DNA of 10,262 nucleotides from Bacillota bacterium (GTDB lineage Bacteria; Bacillota; Clostridia; Christensenellales; SZUA-584): contig JAEWWC010000151.1 of NCBI GenBank assembly GCA_023396555.1, forward strand, positions 1 through 10,262, in the 5' to 3' direction. Below the pieces are notes generated by a model. That model was not told the DNA's origin. It made no database searches and saw only the letters and a list, made by a program, of their open reading frames with translations. Shown piece after piece: positions 5,180 to 10,262 of the stretch (within the stretch, counting starts at the first letter, position 1; every line of letters begins with the position of its first letter). The translations under genes and the position numbers were made by a program.

Positions 5180-7609
5180 TTACGACAGGAACGTCTTGCC
5201 GGCGGAGATAACGCTGTCGCCCAGCACCGCGAGTACGGCGGATGCACCGCGCGCTGCTCTGTCCTGCCGCTCCAACTGCTCGGACGACAGGGTGACGGTC
5301 TGTCCGGTCTTCATCGTAACGATGATGCCGCACGGTTCGGAGATGGGGAAGGCTGCGGCTACCGATGAGCCGGTTGAGCCGTTCTTGAGGAAGGAGACCG
5401 CCTTGACACCCTTGCCGCCGCGATGCTGAACCTCAAAGTCGGTCACGCGCGTCAGCTTGGCGTACCCGAGATCAGTGAACAGCGCGATCTCGTCGTCTGT
5501 TTCCACGGGAGCCGCCATCGCAACGCCATCGCCTTTTTCCAATGCGACCGCCTTGACGCCCTTGGCGCTGCGCCCCATCACGGGAATATCCGAGGAAGAG
5601 AAGCGGATGCCCATGCCGCTCTGCGTCACGATAAGCCAGTCGCTTTCGCCCTGCTGCAGGCTGACGGAGATGATGCTGTCGCCCTCGGCCAAGCCGCTGG
5701 CAACGATTTTTTTGTTGCGGACATCGTATTCCGCAAGGCTGGTACGCTTCACGAGGCCGCCTTTTGTTGCGAAAATCACATGTGTATCCACGCTGTAACC
5801 GGGCACTGAGAACAGCCCGACGATGGTCTCGCCCGGCGTAATACCGGCCAGCAACGCGGAGAGCGGCTTGCCCTTGTCACGCAGCTTGCATTCCGGAATA
5901 TCGGTTACCGGCAGCGTATACAGGCTGCCCTGATTGGTGAATATCTGGACGCGCAGGTCTGTCGCCGACGGGACGATGCATTTGACGACCTCACCGTCCG
6001 CCGGAGCGGACTTCTGGTACGACTTCTGGTTTACACGCTTGAGGAAGTCGTTCTGCGTCAGTATGACGACGCACTCCTCGACGGACTTGAACTCGTTTTC
6101 GTCTATTTCCACCTCATGACTGGTCTCGGAAATGCGTGTACGGCGCTTGTCGCCATAGTTCTCCTTTATTTCGGTCAACTCGTTCATGATGACGCGCATG
6201 AGCAGTTTGTCGGACGCGAGTATAGCTTCCAGACGTTTGATAGTTTCCAGTATGAACGCATATTCCTTGCGCAACGCTTCGATCTCCAGCGCCGTCAGCC
6301 GTGCCAGGCGCATATCGAGTATCGCCTGCGCCTGAATATCCGAGAGCGCAAAGCGCTCCATCAGCTTGCCCTTCGCTTCCCGGGGAGAGGACGAGCTTCG
6401 GATGATGCGGATCACCTCGTCAATATTCTGCACAGCGATGATGAGCCCGGCCAATATGTGCTCACGCTGTTTTGCCCGCTCCAGATCATATCTTGTACGC
6501 CGTGTGACAATTTCCTTCTGGAACGCGATGTAGTGGTCGACAATGCCCATCAGCGGCAGCTGCTTGGGCTGGCCGTCCGCGATGCACACCATGTTGATGC
6601 CGAAGGTCACCTGCATATCAGAATATTTGTACAGGCAGTTGAGTATCTTCTTGGGGTCGTAGTCCTTGCGCACCTCGATAACAGCGCGGATGCCGGAACG
6701 GTCCGATTCGTCACGGATGTCCGCGATACCGGCGAACATGTCCTTCTTCTGCTCGGTGACCGCCAGTATCTTGGACAGCATCGCCGCCTTGTTCACCTGA
6801 TATGGCATTTCAGTGACGACGATATTCGTTTTGCCGTTGACGCCTTTTTCGATGGTCGTTTTGGCGCGTATCACGATCTTGCCGCGGCCTGTCTCGTAAG
6901 CTTCGCGCAAGCCCTCCATGCCCAGCAAGTAACCGCCTGTGGGGAAGTCGGGGCCGGGGATGCGCTGCATCAGCTCGTCCAGCGAAAGCTCCGGGTTCTC
7001 GATGCGCGCGATGACGCCGTCGATGACCTCGGCAAGGTTGTGCGGCGGTATGTTGGTTGCAAGGCCCACCGCGATACCGGACGCGCCGTTGACCAGCAAG
7101 TTAGGGAAGCGCGCGGGCAGCAGGTTGGGCTCTTTTAGCGTATCGTCGAAGTTGAATGAAAACGGTACGGTGTCCTTCTCGATATGGACGAGCAGCTCCA
7201 TTGCGATGGGGGAGAGCCGCGCTTCGGTATAGCGCATCGCGGCGGCGCTGTCACCGTCCATGCTGCCGAAGTTGCCGTGGCCGTTCACCAGCGGCGCGCG
7301 CATTACGAAGTCCTGCGCCATGCGCACCATCGCGTCGTACACCGACGAGTCGCCATGGGGGTGGTATTTGCCGAGGCAGTCGCCGACGATACGCGCGGAC
7401 TTCCTGTGCGGTTTATCGGGCGTTAGCCCGAGCTCCAGCATGGTGTAGAGTATACGGCGCTGCACCGGCTTTAAGCCGTCTTCCACGCGCGGCAGGGCGC
7501 GGTCCATGATGACGTACTCGGCGAAAGGTATCATCGAGTCGTGCATCATCTCACTCATCGAGACGGGCGTGATGTCGCTGGGTATCAATTCAATGTTGTT
7601 ATTGGACAT
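5180..7609 (-). CDS. parC: Type IIA topoisomerase subunit A (ParC, GyrA-like)
   Basis: An 809-residue DNA breakage-reunion subunit. The winged-helix region holds the HPHGDSSVYD segment (83-92) and the catalytic tyrosine Y127 in AAAMRYTEARL. The fluoroquinolone-determining positions carry the usual Ser (S88) and Asp (D92), so no classical resistance change is seen. The tower and coiled-coil region spans about 180-500. A C-terminal beta-pinwheel (about 508-800) shows repeated blades. GSMDGD at 115-120 is the form I associate with Gram-positive ParC. A GyrA-box-like QHRGGKG is at 728-734, in a late blade, while the first blade has no such box. It overlaps parE by 11 nt (ATG inside the end of parE), with AAGGTGA upstream as ribosome binding site, so the subunits are translationally coupled. 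The neighbours are not dnaA/recF, which favours a second topoisomerase (topoisomerase IV) over the main gyrase. The parC versus gyrA name remains open. Confidence 0.9.
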   Translation of the reverse strand: MSNNNIELIPSDITPVSMSEMMHDSMIPFAEYVIMDRALPRVEDGLKPVQRRILYTMLELGLTPDKPHRKSARIVGDCLGKYHPHGDSSVYDAMVRMAQDFVMRAPLVNGHGNFGSMDGDSAAAMRYTEARLSPIAMELLVHIEKDTVPFSFNFDDTLKEPNLLPARFPNLLVNGASGIAVGLATNIPPHNLAEVIDGVIARIENPELSLDELMQRIPGPDFPTGGYLLGMEGLREAYETGRGKIVIRAKTTIEKGVNGKTNIVVTEMPYQVNKAAMLSKILAVTEQKKDMFAGIADIRDESDRSGIRAVIEVRKDYDPKKILNCLYKYSDMQVTFGINMVCIADGQPKQLPLMGIVDHYIAFQKEIVTRRTRYDLERAKQREHILAGLIIAVQNIDEVIRIIRSSSSPREAKGKLMERFALSDIQAQAILDMRLARLTALEIEALRKEYAFILETIKRLEAILASDKLLMRVIMNELTEIKENYGDKRRTRISETSHEVEIDENEFKSVEECVVILTQNDFLKRVNQKSYQKSAPADGEVVKCIVPSATDLRVQIFTNQGSLYTLPVTDIPECKLRDKGKPLSALLAGITPGETIVGLFSVPGYSVDTHVIFATKGGLVKRTSLAEYDVRNKKIVASGLAEGDSIISVSLQQGESDWLIVTQSGMGIRFSSSDIPVMGRSAKGVKAVALEKGDGVAMAAPVETDDEIALFTDLGYAKLTRVTDFEVQHRGGKGVKAVSFLKNGSTGSSVAAAFPISEPCGIIVTMKTGQTVTLSSEQLERQDRAARGASAVLAVLGDSVISAGKTFLS

Positions 7610-9572
7610 TGCCGCTCACCTTTTCCTTATAAAAACTGTCTTCCTTGTTGAAGTTGGCATGCTCGGAGATGTACAGCTTGCGCGGCTCCGCCTTGTCACC
7701 CATCAGCAGCGTGACGAGACGCTCCGCTTCGGCGGCATCGTCCAGCTCCACCTGAAACAGCTTTCGACCCACCGGGTTCATCGTGGTCTCCCATAGCTGC
7801 TCGGGATTCATTTCGCCGAGGCCTTTGTACCGCTGCACGTTGGCGTCCTTGCCGAGGTTGTGCTGCGCGGCCTTGAGGTCTGCGTCCGTGTAGGCGTACA
7901 CCGACTTGCTGCCCTTATGCACGCGGTACAGCGGCGGCCGCCCGATGTAGATATGGCCAGCCGTGAGCAGATCGCGGAAGTAACGGTAGAAGAACGTCAG
8001 CAGTATGGCGCGGATGTGCGCGCCGTCCTGATCCGCGTCCGCGAGTATGATGATCTTGTGGTATTTGAGCGAAGATTCCTCGTAATCGCCGTCGAAGCCG
8101 GTGCCGAGCGCGGTGATGATGGAGCGGAACTCCTCATTCTCGATCACCTGATCCAGTCGCTTCTTTTCAACGTTGAGCGGCTTGCCGCGCAGCGGGAGTA
8201 TCGCCTGGAACCGCCGGTCGCGACCCTGCTTGGCGCTGCCGCCCGCGCTGTCACCCTCTACGATGAATAGTTCGTTTTTGGAGGCGTCGCGGCCGGTGCA
8301 GCTCGAGAGCTTGCCCACCAGCGGCGCGCCCTCCAGCTTGCTGCGCTGACGCTCCAGCTTCTTGGCCTTGTTGGCTGCTGCGCGCGCCTTGGCGGCATTC
8401 ACCGCTTTGCCCACCAGTTCCGTCGCCATGGCGGTGTTATTGAGGTCCGCAAGGAACAGCGACAGCTTGTCCTGCACGATACCTTCGACAATGGTCTTGA
8501 CCTCGGTGTTGCCCAGCTTGGCCTTGGTCTGCCCCTCGAACTGCGCGTCCTTCATACGCACATTGATCACGGCGGTAAGGCCTTCGCGGTAATCGTCGCC
8601 CGCGAGGTTCTCGTCCTTCTCTTTGAGCAGTCCCGCGATGCGCGCATATTCGTTCATCACTTTGGTGTGAGCGGACTTGAAACCGGACACATGCGTGCCG
8701 CCGTCCGGGGTGGGGATATTGTTGACAAACGAGACGATGTTCTCGTTGTAGGTGTCATTGTACTGCAGCGCGATCTCTACCTTGATGTCGCCGCGCTCGC
8801 CGTCAAAGTAGATGGGCGTCTTGTGCAGTACCGTTTTTTCCTCGTTGAGGTATTGCACGAAGTCCACTACGCCACCCTGATAGTCGAATGTCTCCTTCTT
8901 CGGACGCCCATCCTTTTTGATGCGCTCGTCCGTCAGAGTGATCTTAACGCCCTTGGTCAGGAACGAGATAACGCGCAGATGGGACGCCACGGTGTCGTGG
9001 CTCATTACAACCGTTTCAAAAACGCGATCGTCCGGCAGGAAAGTGATTTTGCTGCCGCGGTTTTTGGTGGTTCCGGTCTCTTCCAGCTTGGTCATGGGCC
9101 GGCCGCTTTCAATCTTTCCGCTCTTGGACATGCTGCTTTCATAGCGCTGCTGATAGATTTTGCCGCCCGAATAGACTGTGGCCACCAGCCAGCGGGACAG
9201 CGCGTTCACGACGGATGCGCCCACACCGTGCAAGCCACCCGCGTACGTGTAGGCGTCGCTCGAGAACTTACCTCCTGCATGCAGCTGCGTGAACACGACC
9301 TCCACACCGGAGACCTTCTTTTCGGGATGGATGCCCACCGGTATGCCGCGCCCGTTGTCTTCCACGGTCACGGAGTTGTCCTCGTGCAGCGTCACGTTTA
9401 TTTTATCGGCGTATCCGTTTGCCGCTTCGTCCACGGCGTTGTCAACGATCTCCCAGAGCAGATGGTGCAGCCCCTTGAGGCCGGTGGAGCCGATGTACAT
9501 ACCAGGTCGTTTGCGGACTGCGTCCAGCCCTTCGAGCACCTGTATATCGCTTGCGCTGTATTCCTTGGCCAT
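7599..9572 (-). CDS. parE: Type IIA topoisomerase subunit B (ParE, GyrB-like)
   Basis: A 657-residue ATPase subunit that pairs with the A subunit encoded immediately downstream. The GHKL ATPase domain comes first: EIVDNAVDEA at 41-50 (general base E41, Mg-binding N45), DNGRGIP at 72-78 and the lid GLHGVG at 113-118. The transducer domain spans about 220-400. The TOPRIM domain has E440 in EGDSAGGSAKQG and the metal-binding D512-A-D514-Q-D516. The C-terminal domain holds RYKGLGEMNPEQLWETTMNP (581-600). The length lacks the roughly 170-residue insert of Gram-negative GyrB. Signatures are mixed: PLRGKPLNVEK looks like GyrB, whereas DADQDGAHI and FFYRY look closer to ParE. The start ATG at 9572 has a strong AAAGGGGG site 4 nt upstream. 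A promoter and an SOS-type box precede it, so the parE-parC operon is probably transcribed independently of the deaminase gene. Confidence 0.92.
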   Translation of the reverse strand: MAKEYSASDIQVLEGLDAVRKRPGMYIGSTGLKGLHHLLWEIVDNAVDEAANGYADKINVTLHEDNSVTVEDNGRGIPVGIHPEKKVSGVEVVFTQLHAGGKFSSDAYTYAGGLHGVGASVVNALSRWLVATVYSGGKIYQQRYESSMSKSGKIESGRPMTKLEETGTTKNRGSKITFLPDDRVFETVVMSHDTVASHLRVISFLTKGVKITLTDERIKKDGRPKKETFDYQGGVVDFVQYLNEEKTVLHKTPIYFDGERGDIKVEIALQYNDTYNENIVSFVNNIPTPDGGTHVSGFKSAHTKVMNEYARIAGLLKEKDENLAGDDYREGLTAVINVRMKDAQFEGQTKAKLGNTEVKTIVEGIVQDKLSLFLADLNNTAMATELVGKAVNAAKARAAANKAKKLERQRSKLEGAPLVGKLSSCTGRDASKNELFIVEGDSAGGSAKQGRDRRFQAILPLRGKPLNVEKKRLDQVIENEEFRSIITALGTGFDGDYEESSLKYHKIIILADADQDGAHIRAILLTFFYRYFRDLLTAGHIYIGRPPLYRVHKGSKSVYAYTDADLKAAQHNLGKDANVQRYKGLGEMNPEQLWETTMNPVGRKLFQVELDDAAEAERLVTLLMGDKAEPRKLYISEHANFNKEDSFYKEKVSGNVQ

Positions 9573-9576
9573 AGCG

Positions 9577-9584
9577 CCCCCTTT
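9577..9584 (-). promoter_or_regulatory. Ribosome binding site of parE
   Basis: On the minus strand AAAGGGGG lies 4 nt before the ATG at 9572. It is strong and supports this start, which yields the expected N-terminus KEYSASDIQVLEGLDAVRKRPGMYIG. Confidence 0.7.
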
Positions 9585-9625
9585 GTTGCATCACAAAATA
9601 TAGTGCATTCATACAAATACACCAC

Positions 9626-9657
9626 ATTATACTACCCCAAACGCCTTCTTTTATCAA
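9626..9657 (-). promoter_or_regulatory. Probable parE-parC promoter
   Basis: On the minus strand TTGATA (9657-9652, 5 of 6 to the -35 consensus) is followed by a perfect TATAAT (9631-9626) at a long 20-bp spacing. The overlapping TAGTAT (9634-9629, 4 of 6) gives a standard 17-bp spacing. Either choice starts transcription about 45-55 nt before the parE ATG. The region is a promoter with fair confidence; the exact -10 is open. Confidence 0.55.
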
Positions 9658-9676
9658 TAGAGAAATTTAAATATCA

Positions 9677-9688
9677 GAACAAATGTTT
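9677..9688. promoter_or_regulatory. Putative LexA (SOS) box upstream of parE-parC
   Basis: GAACAAATGTTT matches the Bacillus/Clostridium LexA core GAAC-RNRY-GTTY at every position. The flanking bases (A before, G after) differ from the outer C of the longer consensus. It lies in the only intergenic gap upstream of parE, 20 bp before the proposed -35 box, not on top of it. From general knowledge, parEC belongs to the LexA regulon in B. subtilis, which makes the site plausible. Confidence 0.5.
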
Positions 9689-9747
9689 GCGGTTGCTTTT
9701 TATTATAAAACGGGGAGTGTCAGCTCTATGATCCACTCTTTTTGGGA

Positions 9748-10197
9748 TTACCCCTTGAAATGGATCAGTTCCACGCCCGCTTCCTGAAATATTTCCTGGG
9801 AGAAATCGTCGGGATAGGGGTGGGCGTATACCACGCGCACGATACCCGCATTCACGATCATCTTGGAACAGATGACGCAGGGCTGATGCGTGCAGTAAAG
9901 CGTGGCGCCGTCGATGCTGACGCCCAGCTTGGCCGCCTGAATGATGGCGTTCTGCTCGGCGTGGATGGCATAGCACAGCTCGTGCCGCGTACCGGAAGCG
10001 ATGCCCAGCTTCTGGCGCAGACACTCGCCCTTCTCCTTACAGCTTTTGATGCCGGACGGCGCTCCGTTGTATCCGGTGGTGATGATCCGCTTGTTGCGGA
10101 CGATGATGGCCCCGATGCTGCGGTCACTCTTATAACAGCTGGACCACTTTGCGATGGTTTCTGTCAGATCCATGAAGCGCTTGTCCCATTTGTCCAT
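9748..10197 (-). CDS. comEB: Deoxycytidylate (dCMP) deaminase, ComEB type
   Basis: A 149-residue cytosolic zinc enzyme that deaminates dCMP to dUMP, the precursor of dTMP. The cytidine/deoxycytidylate deaminase signature is complete: H79-A-E81 (zinc ligand and proton shuttle) and P106-C107-V-I-C110 (two zinc ligands). Additional cysteines at 53, 59 and 75 (SCKEKGEC, HELCYAIHAE) fit the extended metal-binding segment seen in ComEB-like dCMP deaminases. The TGYNGAPSG segment at 41-49 is typical of the family's substrate-binding loop. The length matches bacterial family members. The start ATG has AGGGG (10209-10205) 7 nt upstream. It overlaps by one base the stop of a frame coming from the right edge, so it may be a downstream member of an operon. 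The ComEB name reflects B. subtilis competence-locus history and does not imply a role in DNA uptake. Confidence 0.93.
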   Translation of the reverse strand: MDKWDKRFMDLTETIAKWSSCYKSDRSIGAIIVRNKRIITTGYNGAPSGIKSCKEKGECLRQKLGIASGTRHELCYAIHAEQNAIIQAAKLGVSIDGATLYCTHQPCVICSKMIVNAGIVRVVYAHPYPDDFSQEIFQEAGVELIHFKG

Positions 10198-10262
10198 TAC
10201 AATACCCCTGATCCGGAAATTATCTTCATATAATTCAACATCGGAAGGAAAAAGTCCTGCAT
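10197..10262 (-). CDS. Possible C-terminal end of an upstream gene (partial)
   Basis: Reading left from the window edge, 21 codons stay open and end with TAA at 10199-10197, whose last A is the first base of the deaminase ATG (TAATG). The visible C-terminus ends in MKIISGSGVL, which I do not recognise. The stop-start overlap suggests translational coupling in an operon, but an open stretch this short can occur by chance. Confidence 0.3.
   Translation of the reverse strand: MQDFFLPMLNYMKIISGSGVL

Noticed and set aside
6116..7138. Plus-strand open frame of 340 codons opposite parC
   Set aside because: It mirrors the codon use of parC, shows no family motif, and has unusually many His, Asp and Gln residues, which is typical of a shadow frame.
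9702..9707. Second TATAAT on the minus strand upstream of the SOS-type box
   Set aside because: No acceptable -35 box lies at 16-18 bp spacing; the CTGACA-like match is only 10 bp away. The site is in AT-rich DNA.
8667..9731. Plus-strand open frame of 354 codons opposite parE and its promoter
   Set aside because: It runs through the parE start and promoter, has no plausible ribosome binding site or domain, and loses any protein-like composition in its AT-rich end.
9717..9747. Possible terminator after the dCMP deaminase gene
   Set aside because: Only a 5-bp stem (GAGTG with CACTC) around a long loop, followed by a poor T run, can be drawn, so it is too weak to call.
1..10262. Search for CRISPR arrays, insertion sequences, tRNA or rRNA genes and defence or toxin-antitoxin modules
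   Set aside because: No regularly spaced direct repeats, transposase motifs, tRNA-like cloverleaf with conserved loops, or small toxin-like gene pairs were recognised by eye.

Overview
The window looks like a chromosomal segment from a low-to-mid GC member of the Bacillota, most likely the class Clostridia. This is an inference from gene content, AGGAG-type ribosome binding sites, two TTG starts, consensus sigma-A-type promoters and a LexA box of the Bacillus/Clostridium type. I cannot name the genus. No mobile element, CRISPR array, rRNA or tRNA was seen, and most of the window is ordinary housekeeping DNA.

Layout. (1) Positions 1-1903, plus strand: the end of a catabolic operon with two tandem zinc-dependent medium-chain dehydrogenases. 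The first is a 5'-truncated GatD-like polyol-phosphate dehydrogenase and the second is a sorbitol-dehydrogenase-like enzyme. A strong hairpin terminator follows at 1939-1980. (2) Positions 1981-5035, plus strand: an AT-rich promoter region, then two tandem D-alanyl-D-alanine carboxypeptidases (peptidase family S11). Each is 460 residues long, with a signal peptide, SxxK/SxN/KTG motifs and a C-terminal membrane anchor with a basic tail. Each is preceded by its own extended -10 promoter. (3) Positions 5036-5179: a convergent intergenic region with a bidirectional terminator and a compact, strongly palindromic element that can fold as a three-way junction. (4) Positions 5180-9572, minus strand: parE-parC, overlapping by 11 nt, which encode a type IIA topoisomerase that mixes gyrase-like and topoisomerase IV-like features. 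A LexA/SOS-type box lies upstream. (5) Positions 9748-10197, minus strand: a dCMP deaminase (ComEB type). Its start codon overlaps the stop of a reading frame that runs off the window edge.

How they fit together. The dehydrogenases would oxidise sugar alcohols or their phosphates and feed central metabolism. The two carboxypeptidases would trim the terminal D-Ala from peptidoglycan pentapeptides outside the membrane. ParE/ParC manage chromosome topology and decatenation, and dCMP deaminase supplies dUMP for dTTP synthesis. The points most worth a second look are the SOS-type box before parEC, the GyrA-box-like motif in a late C-terminal blade of the A subunit instead of the first, the palindromic element at 5101-5151, and the tandem, separately promoted S11 pair.
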